Notes under the pieces: model-generated
The model's input: only the letters and a program-made list of their open reading frames with translations
The model's database searches: none
What the model was told of the DNA's origin: nothing
Assembly (NCBI GenBank): GCA_900618425.1
Contig: UZAN01039625.1
Location: 1 to 64,000 of the forward strand
Direction of reading: 5' to 3'
Source of the DNA: Echinostoma caproni
Taxonomy: Eukaryota; Platyhelminthes; Trematoda; Plagiorchiida; Echinostomatidae
Length of the DNA: 64,000 nucleotides
Shown: one piece after another, positions 34,207 to 45,385 of the stretch
Numbering within the stretch: position 1 is the first letter of the stretch
Layout: every line of letters begins with the position of its first letter
Position numbers and translations under genes: made by a program

Positions 34207-37200
34207 ATGTGCAACTATCGGGGGCTACAAGTAGCCGTGGTACTCCTCAATTTCTTGATCATGGTAAGTGAAGATTTCCTGACACAACAAGGCAGCTATG
34301 CGCGGTCACTCTGATCTCCATGGGTGGGGTTGGCATTTACTACCAACCACGATACTCAAAAGTGGACGATTATCGACTGAATGGACTCTTGATCGGATTC
34401 ACCGTGATAGGTTGTGTTCTATTCGTCACAGCTGTATTCGGGATGATATCCGCGTTCGTGACCAACGTGTGCATTCTCCTACTGGTAAGCTCAATGAATC
34501 ATCGAACTCAGTTCAGCAAAACCTCACCTCCTCTCTCTCCATTCCCTTTAATTTTAATAGTACGTTATTGTTTTGATTCTGGTCATCATTGCGCAAGCCG
34601 TTTGCGGATTTGTTGCTACGGCGTACCGGTCAAATGTGAGTTGACTGATTGTGAATTACCAACGGGTTCCAATTTGGTTCCCAAATAGGGTGAAAATCAT
34701 ATAATCCCGTCTATACGAAAGTACGTTACGAATTATAATACGGATCCTGAGTATCGGCAAATAATGGACAATATTCAAACTGATGTGAGTTTCCCACGAA
34801 TCCCGAGAATATCCACTCCCTCTTTCGCACACAAACACTCATCTCTCTCTGTGTGTTTCTTTATTGTCTACAGTATGGTTGTTGCGGTGCATATGGACCA
34901 ACTGACTACAAGGATACTAGAATTCCAGAATCCTGCTACAAAGATGGTACACTATTACAACTCGTAAGTAATTTATAGTTTTCTTCGTGTCATCAAATAA
35001 TGATACAAAAATGTTTTAGCGGTTTTAGCCATCAGCTAGAGTCATGTATGTAGTCAGACTAGGTAAACCAGGCCCGATTTATCTGGTTTGCAATACAAAT
35101 CCCTTACGACTGAGTAACAGCGACAAATAGTAGTTTGAGGATTTGAAATGCAAGTCTTTGACGTGTGAGTCTCGCGCCGGTGAAGTTGTGTACAATTGTA
35201 CAATATACAAACTTACTAATACTTAAACAAGTAGCAAGTCAATCTGTAAACAACCAACATAATTACAGAAAAACAATAGTAAATGCAGTCCATTGAACTT
35301 CCGGGTCAAACTGCAGTTCACTTAAGCAACATTTTAAACCAAACAAATAACGATGTGGCCACAATGAGTATGGAAGAAAACTGTATAAATCTGTGGTTAA
35401 TAACTTCCATTTATTTATCCCCTAGGCAAGGGCACCACATAGGCAAGTTGTAAATCAGGGGGAAAATCCCGGTCCGATCATGTTCGAATCGTTCAGAGCT
35501 GCATTGAATGACTGACTAAATGAAATAGACACGGGAAATCGCACAGTAATTCGACTGGATAGCTATCTTTGCTTGGATAACTGAACTGTGAGAGAAGCAC
35601 AAAAAGCGAACAAGCTCGTTTGCGGTGACTAAGCTACAAGCCAAAACGTTACATTGCATGTCCGAAATATTTTGTAAGGTGAGAGGAAAGAAATCAGTCA
35701 AAATTGGGAAGAAACGAAATCAACATTCCAGCTCTATGACTGGATGTTGTTCACACTTTGGATGTCACAAATACACATTAGTTCGGGTCATTATGGGCGG
35801 CTCTGCCGTGCTTGATGTTTGCCTTGGAGTTTAGTGACATTAGTATTTTTGCAATTTTGCTTTGAGCATGGACCCGCGAGACTCCGAATTCTTCGGTATA
35901 GGCTCTGCAATCCTGGTCGATAATCGTCCCACAGTTCTTCCGACGTAATTAGAACCGCAATTACATTGAAATAGGCAAACACAGGAGGAGGTTACTGAAG
36001 GGTCTTGTTTCTCTAGATTGGATTAAGTGAGAAATTGTTTTGTGTTGTGCAGCAGTATAACTGAGGGAGCATTATACGTTCTTTCAATTGCATGTTTAAA
36101 CCTGCGCTGAATCAGCCTATCAATTTGTTTACCCTTAAAAGCTATACTGACTAAACAGCTTTTGTCGAGTCGATAATACTTGGTTCTGGTTTATTCAACG
36201 GCGCTCCATACTTTCTATTGATCATTCTAGGGTATCTTATGTCCTGCAGTGCCGTAGATATGTAACGAAAGTCGAACTTTAATGTTTCACCGGAGCATAT
36301 TATCCTAACTTTAGAGAAAAAACTGTGCAACAACAATCGTTTGCATTGTATTGTACAGAAACTTCTAAAATGAAGATATCATCCCGTCCAATCCGACTTG
36401 TAAAATAAAGTTCTGATGAGAGATCCATACTCGTTTTTCTTCAACTCAACATCTAGGAAGTAGAAGGAAAATTCACGCTCGCGTTTTACCGTGAATTTAA
36501 TATTCGGTGAAATTTGTAAGCATAACTGGTGCTTGTTCGCTGTCCATCGATACAACAAATGTGTCATCCACGTACTGACCGTAGAAATGGTTGTTCTGTA
36601 TGCATTGTTACAGTTTCATATTCTCCAAACTTCCAATATCAGTATCAGCCAGGAGTGGTTCTAGTGGACTAAACATTGCAACTCCTTTAACTTGACGACA
36701 ATACTGTACGTTAAAACATAACTGTAGATCTTTAGTACATATAAGCAATAATTTTTGAAGACTGTTTGATGGAATATTGATTTCATTGTCATATGAACAG
36801 ATAGTAACCACAGTTTCACAAAAAGGAACATTGGTGAATGAGGAACAAACATCATGTGAGACCATTTATTATTGAGAAATCTTGAGATCATGGATTTTTT
36901 CAACGAAATCAAACGAGTTTTCCAGGATGCAACTAAAACATTTGCTTGTTTGGTTGAATGAGTTAAGCTAATCATCTTGCTAACTTTTGGTGGTGTGCTA
37001 CAAACATAGAGAGTATGGGCCGCAGTCAAATAACATCCTTGTTAACCTTCGGGAGCCCGTAAATACGAAGTAGCCGAAAGCCTCGGTTCAGTTTCAGTTT
37101 CAACAACCAGTAGCTATGCACTACCGTCTGCCGGTTTCGGTTGCTGTCTTTTGGCTGCCCCTTTGGATGAAGAATAGGAGAAGACAGGAAAGTTAAAAGT

Positions 37201-40200
37201 AGAGTCGAACAGAAAGTGGGGAATTTCAGTGGTTTAATGTTTCAAGGAAATTAAGAAGATGCACGGAATCCACTATTTACGACACCCAGCCATATCAATC
37301 AGTGTCTCTAACCGTCGGTTACGATGGAACCTAACGGGACCTACGTGACCCATTCCCCAGGTCAGGGTTTGAATCCCCTCGTGCCAGGTCTTAGCTTGAC
37401 CCTTATTCTACCCACTACCTGCCTCGGCGAACATCGCTCGCTGTGGCAACCTATTTGATGGCATGCGTAAAACATGCCCTAACCAACGCAGTTCATGGAG
37501 GTAGACCACTTGCTCCAGTGGGCGACCGCGGTTACCTAAACCTTTGCGCCTGACCTCAGTATTGCTCGTCCGGCTGCCCCACCAGGTTCGTTCAATGCTG
37601 CGTAGACAGCGGTATTCAAACACCGAACGTCTATCTTTATCCTGTTTTCTTAATGGTCAAGTTTCTGCGCCGTATAGTAGAACTGGTCGAACTGTCGCGG
37701 CGGACACTCGACCCTTTACTGATAACCGGATGTCATGACGGCGCCACAGATGTCTCAGTTTGGCAAATGGTAAACGAGCCTTCTGTATGCGAACACACAC
37801 TTCATCCGCGATGTGTCCACCGGGTGAGATGTAGCTGCCGAAATAACAAAACTTATCCACTTGCTCTATTAACTCTCCAGTTAGAGTGAGCCTGGGTACT
37901 GGAACTACCCAGTCCTGTAGCAACATTTCACACTTTGAAGGTGCAAAACGTATAATCAACATGGCTACACTGACACTCAAACTACCTAGAAAAGCTTGCA
38001 ACTTACCTGGATTTTCACTTAGTAGTACAATTTCGTCTGCATACTCTAGATCAGACAGTCTGCCACATGAGAGTAAATTGATGCCGCTATTCTCACACGA
38101 GGATAGGGCTGTCCCCAAATGAAATCTATAGAAAAATTGAATAGAAAAATGAGAGAGGGCAACCCTGTCGAACACCACTTTCGGTGATGAACTCGGGCGA
38201 AAAGGTGCAACAAGCCCGGACTCGACTCCGGCTATTAGCATAAAGTGATTGTAATATTGAAATGAATTTATCAGGGAAAGGCAGTGCCAGAGTTGAGAGC
38301 GTTCGACTGAGTCGAAAACCGCTTTTAGATCGAGTAAGATAGAAATGGTGGGTCTGCAGAAGGAGTGTCTATGTCCTAGAATTTGATGAAGTGTGATGAT
38401 GTGGTCAATACAGCCTCGACCAGGTCTGAAATCGGCCTGGTTCTCACGCGTACACCGTTCACGTGCGGCAGACAACGGACGGAGTATGATAGCAGTGAGA
38501 GGTTTAGATGCAATGTTGATTAAACTAATTCCTCTGCGGTTTTCACAGGAGGACCTGTCATCTTTCTTGTAAATCGGTATGATCTCCGAATCACACCATT
38601 CACCTGGAACCTCTTCCTTCTCCCACACTGAGCCCAGGGGTTTTGTTAACTCCAAAACCAAGGCTGAACCTCCATTCTTAAAAACCGATGGGAACAGCCC
38701 GTCGGAATCGGAAGCCTTATGCCGTTTGAGATGACGTATTTCTCGGGAAACCTTCATTTCAGATGGAGGACTAGCATCAACAAGCAGTAGTTGCTTAGTC
38801 TAAGTGGAGAGTGAAAGATCATATGTCGATGGGGGCCAGTTGAACTGAGCCTTGAAGTGTTTAGCCCATCGATCAAGACAGCGTTGCTGATCGTGAATCA
38901 GTGTACCATCAAATTCCTCAATAATCTCACTTACGCCTACTTTCCTGGGGCCTGTATTCCTAATTAGACGGAAAAGATTGCGACTATTACTGATAGACGC
39001 AGTCTTCTACATCGCTCTACACTTCTCTACCCACCAGTCTTGATGAGCTGGCGTTTAAGGGATTTTCGCGCTGTGTAGCATCCGGAGGGAGGGTTCTGCG
39101 GGAATCCAATAGGGCAGCCGAGGTCGACGAGATCCATCGTTTGTGTTTTGAACTTGCGCCAAGGACTGATGTTGTTTTTACTGAGTTGATCAAGTATTAC
39201 AATACTGATACGATCATCCTTATGCGATTGACACGCAATGGATTGTTCCATAATAGCTGTTCGGTCACGCCCAAAGCTGTCAGAAACACATCTGCTTCTG
39301 TCAGAAATCAGTTCTCTAATATTACTTCGTGATGGCAGCTCCAGATCCTTATTCGGGTCTTAAAATAATAAAACCGTCGGTCTTTCTGTGTTCTACTGAT
39401 TTCCAGTGACCTTATATGACACTCGACAGTCCCGAATCAGCAAAACATAATTTGTTAGTAAGATCTATTGGTTTCGTTTTGAATCAATTAGCTGCATCAC
39501 AAGACCTTGGTATTAACTCGGAATGTTGGTCGTATATGTGCTCAAAATTTACTTGATGATATTAAGGCGATTATTCTCAGTGTGTGGCACAAAACACTCA
39601 AAATCAGCAGCCATTTGATGTTACAACCCCGATTTGTGTAAAAAGAGAGCATTCGTGGTCAATCTGTCGCTGCCTTGGTAGGTTTTCAAGTCCATCCCTT
39701 CCTGCAGTGATTATACTCCCTTCCCCTACGCCCGATCCGATTCTTATTAGTAACATTTGGCCTTCGTATTGATAGATTTCTCTTCCCCGTGTGTATTCAC
39801 TTGTCACCAATCCTGTCACTCTTTTAACCAAACGTGAGCTGAATGTATGAATACAGCTGATGAGATTACCACAAAATAGTTGAATCCAGCCCATCCTGCA
39901 TTCATACAAATACGGTTGATTTTGGCAAGGATCTGCTTAACTCCACCGCACACCTGCCCACTTCTCGGAGGTTTGCGTTTCGAATGACACCAAGGTCACA
40001 AAACGTAGAACGCGGTTTGCTGAGGAGGCTCAAAAGAATGAAACAGCCATCCTCGTTGTTCATCACTCATGAAAAATATATTTCCAAGGTTCTGTTGATT
40101 CATTCAGCGTATTAACCACTATCTTAAAACTGATTTTAATGGGATTAGAACTTTTGGATTCCATTCATTAACCGCATTTATGATTTCATCTATGACGTCC

Positions 40201-42201
40201 GTAGTGGGAACGGGGCGTGTGTTGTGAGTGAATAATGGGGTTTGATTATGATAGAGTGTAACGAAACATTTTGAAACACCCTGCACAAAATTGTCTATCC
40301 GCAATTTCTATACGTGGTTTGATACGTCCGCAATGTGACCTCTCTTTTGAATGCGAACATTTGGTCACGGCGCTGTAGAACGAAATTACCATCAATGCAT
40401 TAAACAGTTGGCTATTTGCGATAATAATTTTGCGGGTAGAGTTAAGTTAATTACATAACAAGCCATTATATCTTTATGGCTTTGGCGCTTGGTTTCCTCT
40501 CAATCATTTTGCTCAATGTAAAACAAGGTTATTTGGCTATTGTTTTATACACGCCAAAAATTTGTTCATCAGCTGACGTTTTCAATGCCACCGTAGAATA
40601 TTTTCAGTTTTCACAAATTACTGAATTGGTTACCAATGTTTTTGACTTTCATGCTTTGGCCATGCTTCCAACCGAAATCATTTATCACAGACGCGTTTAC
40701 CATTAGATTCATTTGTTTCAATTTATCAATGAGATGCTTCAGCACGGTGCATATTCAATGTAAGCACGCAGTGAAAAATTAATACACTTTTATTTGTGCA
40801 TTCTAATCAAGCATTAACAAGTGAGCAATGATGAGCAAAGTGCTTACCGATCGATAACTTGGCAGTGAATTGCGCGGAAGCGCTTAGTCATCACCCTGCT
40901 ACAGGCCGTATAGGTGCCCCTATGTTTGGTCATGAAATAAATAAGGACAATATATAGTGTGCTGAAACACGATTGTCGCATATCTGTTGTTGTGTGAATC
41001 ATTGTGTTCACTGACTAGGACAACAGAAGTATTTCGATTTTCTATTATTCAAAATCGCAGACCACTGAAATGCTTAGGTTTGATTTGCGATACACAGCTC
41101 AAACCTATCCCAAGGCAGAAGGGGCTTTGAAATCGAAATATAGCGCGTGCACGCTTTGTGCAAAAACTAAAAAGATTACAAGTAAACAATATACTGACTA
41201 CTGAAGACTAAGGTTTTCAACAAATGCCAACAAGAATGACTCTCGGATTTCATCTTCAATGGGTGAAAGTGACAATCAATTGTGTAGCGTGATGCAGCGA
41301 AAGCCGATTGTTTGTATTCCGTACTGGAATTGATTAAGCGTTTAGCTGAGCTCAAACGGCGTTCCCTCCGGTCTTCAGACCAATTGAAGTGGAACCGCAA
41401 CGATAATTATAAAACGCCTGGCACGAAACAGAATTATCTTTAACGTGTAGACCTAAACCGAATAACCAATCGAAAATTTTGGGGTACTGATATTGATTTC
41501 CTTCGGAAAGACTTTAAATTATAAGAATTTTATATTTCTTTCCGAGTTGGAACAGTCAAAAACGTTTGGTACAAGATGCAAACAAAGTAATTTTCAATCG
41601 ATTGATACTCCTCATAGTGGCTCAAACTAGGGTGTAAACGCCTGAGTCCTGCGTTGTGACCTGGCCTAGTAATGGTGATTTGTGTCACGTAAAGACTATC
41701 TCATAAAGTTAGTATACCCTGCTTGTTGAGGACCAGGATAACGAACTCGACTCCTCCAAGGAATGAGTATAATATGCGCAATGACGTATATGTAAAAGCC
41801 ATCTTTGAATCGACCCCGGGCAGCCTGATCATATTATGAGGTATTTCATTTCTGCACGCATCAATGCCGAAGATCATAAACTCGATGAAAGTGACAGCTA
41901 CAATGATTTGTATAGTGACTAGTAAAGACTTTCGACTGGTATGCACCGTTTGGTAATATTGCTCAATTTTATATATTCCATCATTCCGGCCGTTCATGTT
42001 CACGCACCCCGGCTTGTTTTCTTTTCACTGCTTTTGAAAAAAAACATTCAGGGTTGTGCCGGCATGGTATTCTCAAAAACATGGACATATATGTCCGCAA
42101 TGTACATAGTGGCTTTAATTTTCCTGGTAATTGAAGTCACCACGGTACTGGTCACTTTCTTCCTGATGAACGCACAGGGCAAGGAACTAACGACGGTTTG
42201 A
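34207..42201 (+). CDS. Tetraspanin, six exons
   Basis: A four-pass membrane protein of the tetraspanin family, which organises membrane microdomains; in flukes members are abundant in the tegument. The exons are 34,207-34,263; 34,296-34,484; 34,561-34,635; 34,689-34,784; 34,874-34,963; and 42,052-42,201. All have GT-AG ends and phase-0 junctions, giving 218 residues plus TGA. Residues about 7-30 form TM1. A short loop with YYQPRYSKVDDYRLN follows. TM2 runs to about residue 76, TM3 (VIVLILVIIAQAVCGFVA) ends near residue 100, and the large loop holds YGCCGAYGP, PESC and a final GC, the CCG signature with four cysteines. TM4 (IVALIFLVIEVTTVLVTF) precedes a short tail, NAQGKELTTV. The usual cysteine pair after TM2 is absent (FGMISA). 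The exon 5 to exon 6 join is inferred across a 7,088-nt intron. Phases and the DGTLLQL|GCAG junction fit the family, but a small extra exon cannot be excluded. Confidence 0.9.
35760..37030 (-). mobile_element. Penelope-like element: RT plus GIY-YIG endonuclease
   Basis: The most complete Penelope copy here, reverse strand. From 37,030 downward: HDVCSSFTNVPFCETV (the RT 'SFTNVP' motif) near 36,855; VKGVAMFSPLEPLLAD (the 'DGVAMGSPLGPxxA' motif, altered) near 36,680; FYGQYVDDTFVV with an intact YVDD at 36,574-36,563; frames with LCLQISPNIKFTV and FYFLDVELKK (the 'HPNIKFT ... FLDV' block) near 36,520-36,430; and KSDWTG near 36,385. The linker and then the GIY-YIG domain follow near 35,975-35,880 (FQCNCGSNYVGRTVGRLSTR and IAEPIPK). 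Frameshifts and stops are frequent. It lies inside the tetraspanin intron, immediately downstream of the LINE 3' end. Confidence 0.85.
37080..39340 (-). mobile_element. RTE-like LINE with 366-codon open RT frame
   Basis: A reverse-strand non-LTR retrotransposon in the tetraspanin intron. Upstream, the linker reads LFRLIRNTGPRKVGVSE and AKHFKAQFNWPP near 38,940-38,830. An uninterrupted frame runs from 38,757 to 37,657: HKASDSDGLFPSVFKNGG; PIYKKDDRSSCENRRGISLI; ADFRPGRGCIDHIITL; KAVFDSVERSQLW; LEYADE with YADE at 38,043-38,032; FAPSKCEMLLQDW; and a SYISPGGHIADEV block leading to LLYGAET. The last conserved block, LRWLGHVLRMP, is in the frame at 37,623-37,408, and the final KTWHEG and LETLIDMA block reaches about 37,270. 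A 3' UTR to about 37,080 matches the fragment at 3.8 kb. The region expected to hold RQGxPLSP is scrambled. Truncated 5', with no endonuclease. Confidence 0.85.
39845..39907 (+). ncRNA. Hammerhead-ribozyme-like structure with long helix I
   Basis: A 13-nt strand (39,844-39,856, TGTATGAATACAG) directly precedes CTGATGA. A second 13-nt strand (39,896-39,908, CTGCATTCATACA) directly follows an ATC triplet. The two pair at 12 of 13 positions, the exception being one A/C mismatch. The 39 nt between them hold CTGATGA, a possible 5-bp helix II (GATTA with TAGTT, two wobbles), then GAAT where GAAA is expected, and end at the cleavage triplet. Layout and strand order are those of a hammerhead. The GAAA box has one substitution and helix III is weak, so it may be inactive. 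Lies in the tetraspanin intron, sense orientation. Confidence 0.5.
40000..41690. other. Intronic sequence without recognised content
   Basis: Frames at 40,119-40,304 (reverse) and 40,476-40,706 (forward) have no recognised motif or paired splice sites. Confidence 0.4.
41701..41945 (-). CDS. Candidate exon of a multi-pass membrane protein, antisense in intron
   Basis: A reverse-strand open frame ending in TGA at 41,701. It contains two strongly hydrophobic stretches: LLVTIQIIVAVTFIEFMIF (about 41,930-41,870) and ILYSFLGGVEFVILVL (about 41,770-41,720). They are separated by about 30 polar residues including two ACRN/HNMIR-type segments. The layout suggests two transmembrane helices and a very short C-terminus (NKQGILTL), as in the last exon of some receptors. 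An AG at the CATACC|AG boundary near 41,940 could be the acceptor but has a weak pyrimidine tract. No family is recognised. It lies about 100 nt upstream of the last tetraspanin exon on the opposite strand. It may be chance. Confidence 0.25.
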
Positions 42202-42434
42202 TCACTTCCAGTCCACGTTCATCCAGAGCGTAAACAAACAACTCGTAGTGAAGCGGAATCGTGTGTTTTCAACTGGGATCGATATATCTGAACAGCTGGA
42301 TGATAAAACAAACACTCCTTCCCTCTCTCTCTTTGGACCATTGTCTACTTTGAAGTCCATTCAAATTTGATCTGGTGAACATCGTTATCTGTGCATTATT
42401 TTATTGTTCTATTGCCTAAAAACCTGTTCCGCCG

Positions 42435-42440
42435 AATAAA
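42435..42440 (+). promoter_or_regulatory. Candidate polyadenylation signal of the tetraspanin gene
   Basis: AATAAA lies 234 nt after the tetraspanin stop codon. It is the first canonical hexamer I see downstream and is a reasonable 3' end signal. Confidence 0.4.
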
Positions 42441-42444
42441 TAAT

Positions 42445-44075
42445 GTCTAACTGAAGAGAATTGGTCGAGAAAACTGGTCCTATATAACCAACCTCACCAT
42501 ATCTTTGTGTTGTTGGCTCCCTCGACGAAATCTAATGAGACCTCAATTTGCAAACACGTAGTCCATTATCCATCGCAGTATATTTATTTTTATACTCCAT
42601 TACATTTATCCAAAGCGCAGGAGCAGAACATAATAATCTTTCAAGTAAAGCCAACTAGACGAAACACAGGACGCACAGTTGGCTATCGATCTCTCAGGCC
42701 TCCCAAAACACGAGAGAGAAGACACGGCTTCCGCAGCACGGGATTTATTGGCGTTGAGCACAAGTCACAAGTTACGAGTCAATTTACCAGTTTTACTCTG
42801 AGGCTTATATGCAACTGAAAGTAAGCAAAGATTGTATTAAACAAAACAAACAGTGGGCAATGCTCAACCGGTCATAGGCCGCGGATCAGACGGACGGTTT
42901 GAGTCAATATTGCCTTAAGACGCAATATTATTGAATAAACGCCGCGAGATTAGTATTGATCTGAGATGACCCAAATTGGGGTCGAATATGTTTTAAATTG
43001 TTCGACTCTTTCCACAGAATTAGCAAACATGCAGCCGGGCTTATCTTGGGACGAATGGCAATGATCTTCGTCCCAAAACCGTCCTGTTTGGTTTGTATTT
43101 TGTTCAGAACACGGAATAAGGTAGGAACAGTTTATGCGGTACAAGGTAGACTGTGCAATGTCTGCGTGACTCGTGGCTAGCAAATGGGAACTAACAATGA
43201 ACAATATGATCTGGACACGGACGTGTCTAAACGTCCACGATCAAAAAAGGGAACATAACTAATCACGGACTAATCATGTCGAGTGTGCTTTTATGTATGT
43301 TTGAAGGTGTACACAGACACTGCGTCACACAAGGACAATGGATATGACAGTTTTATCCTCAGATTAGTTGTTCTTCGTGCATGATTTCAAATCCCAGAAG
43401 ATATATGGGCTTGTACTTCCGTTCTGCAAACGATTAGGATGGTAGAAAATAGCTCACTCTTGTAGGAACAAACTTGATGTAAAATGCAAATACCTATACT
43501 ACTGAGGATTGCCTCCTAATAATTTTGTCCCAGTATCCATGTACACTGCGAATTTAGTGCGTGAGTCTTACCTGTCTTTTTACGCCCTAAAAGAAGGTGA
43601 TTAATGTTAGCCCACTGCAGATGGGCAGGAGCAAATTTATTGCCTGGCTTAACAGATATAAAATGGGAATTAAATTCTAAATTTGCCACTTACATTTCGA
43701 GGAAAGATCTTTTATTATTTGTTCGATATTCGGTATATGAATAGTTACCGTCACCCGAAAGTCGCATGCTAATATCTCTTTGACCGAGTGACGACTTGCT
43801 TCTGGCTAACAGCAAGTTGAACTGCTTTGTTTCTAACATAGGGTGGTAGGCACCATTGCTGCTCAGGCTTCATTGACCATTGTCAACCTATGCCTCGCCC
43901 AATTTACAGTATCTCGTGAAAACACTAGTTTATCAGCTTGCCCGTTCCAGGTTATCGATTGCGCTGATGATGATTGATTATTAATTAGGTAAATGGTTAA
44001 CCCAGAACAAAATAAACAGTAAAAGATCAGGGTAACTCAGTCGAGTTTATGATGTTATTTTTTTGTTATGCCAAT
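42445..44075. other. Intergenic sequence, no firm feature
   Basis: A GC-richer segment at 42,660-42,960 looks repeat-like but has no clear second copy. No coding motif recognised. Confidence 0.35.
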
Positions 44076-44080
44076 TGCAG

Positions 44081-44225
44081 TCACAAAATCTTGCTGGTTT
44101 TGAAATACGAGATCACAAATAGCGTTCTATACGTCCACAGAAAGCTGTTTAAATGCAAACGAGGCAGCGGAATCCTACGGTCAGGATATGTGCACCCGAT
44201 CACATTCGGAGTTGTATTCGGACCA
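44081..44225 (+). CDS. Candidate internal exon, product unknown
   Basis: A strong acceptor (TTTTTTGTTATGCCAATTGCAG) ends at 44,080, and a GTAAAT donor starts at 44,226. The 145-nt segment is open in one frame (phase 2 in, phase 0 out) for 48 codons, reading KILLVLKYEITNSVLYVHRK, then KCKRGSGILRSGYVHP and TFGVVFGP. Composition is protein-like, basic in the middle. No family recognised. It is on the same strand as the exon pair at 45.4-45.9 kb, but the phases do not join directly, so another exon would be needed between them. Confidence 0.35.
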
Positions 44226-44229
44226 GTAA

Positions 44230-45380
44230 ATATCCAAAAAAATTGAAAACACGATTTGTTTCATCAATTGTATCAATTGACGCGTTGAGCCAAACCAAAT
44301 GCGCTTTGTCATCGTCAATTAAGTTCATCCTGCAATAACTGACAGTCGTGACGTGTTTGTCATGAGCAACGATAGATTAACACAAAGCGACTGACTTTCC
44401 CCCAACAGACACTCAAAATATTCAGAAGGGTGTGTGGACGAGCCGATGATTTGTGATTACCCGTTGTCATTTGACACACTATTATCGAGTAAAATAACAA
44501 CTGAACCGCTGCTGAAAATTCAACTCAGCTTTCGTCTTAGCGAATAATGTGGTAATTGTGCAAAATAAGGCGATACATGTTCTCAGTGAATGGCTGCACC
44601 TATAGGTTTTTAGAAGAAAACTATTAGAACAGAAGTGATTGTGATACAAAGTTAACATTTAAGAGAAAACTGATGTGATTAAAATGAAGATTTACCTTTT
44701 GTTTTATGGGTAAATCACCGGATTAATTTATTGTTCGCCTATTGAAATCAGAAGAATTGAAGAAGAGGGGAAGTAAAATCTCAAATAAAACACAATGTAG
44801 CGAACAAAAAGTGTTTTCAACAATTCGTCTGCTTTCATTCACACATCACAGCCTACATTACTGAGATAAAATACGGAGGGCGGAAATAATATTTACAAAA
44901 AGATGATAATAATGAATTAGTCTACTTAAAATGTGCACATAATGTCTACTGGTTCCACAATCCGTTTAGTATGGATTTGCCGAAGATTGTGTGTGTGTTT
45001 CAAAATTGGGTAGTTGATTGGCCTTGGGAGATAATACTTTCACCAGTTGTTTTTACGAACATAAGGGTGGATAGTGAATGCGAATTCCCATTGCTTCTGC
45101 TGTTGTTAGGATGGGACATTTGATCCGCTTAGGTTGTTGTGCACTAACATGATAAAGAGGGCGAAGTACACTGGTTAAGTCAACTCAATGACCTAACTCC
45201 ACAAGGTGTGAACAGAGTGCGCTAGTAACTGACTTCAGTGCACAATGAAGCCTGGTGATGCTCTAGAGCGGTCTAATTCAGGTGTCTACTAGTGCGACCT
45301 ACCTACGTTGCTCCATAGGAATAAGTGAAAGAGTAAACGTATAATGAGATGGCAGAAACCGGAACTTTATCTCTGAGGTC
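44230..45380. other. Probable intron or intergenic sequence
   Basis: AT-rich, nothing recognised on either strand. Confidence 0.35.
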
Positions 45381-45385
45381 TGAGC

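Larger units (their letters stand above)
34964..42051 (+). other. Large last intron of the tetraspanin gene
   Basis: A GTAAGT donor at 34,964 and an acceptor AG at 42,050-42,051. The four upstream introns are 32, 76, 53 and 89 nt, so this one is longer by two orders of magnitude. Much of it is retroelement sequence (Penelope at 35.8-37.0 kb and LINE at 37.1-39.3 kb, both reverse strand), which explains its growth by insertion. 34,970-35,750 and 40,000-41,690 hold no recognisable feature apart from short unsupported frames. Confidence 0.75.

Noticed and set aside
36405..36425. CTGATGAGAG near the Penelope element
   Set aside because: This is the antisense of the Penelope coding region and has no following GAAA box.
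37345..37390. GGGTTTGAATCCC as a tRNA B box
   Set aside because: It lies within the C-terminal coding end of the reverse-strand LINE and has no A box or cloverleaf around it.
43960..43990. CTGATGATGATTG run
   Set aside because: A short TGATGA-type repeat without GAAA box. No LINE 3' end is recognisable upstream either.
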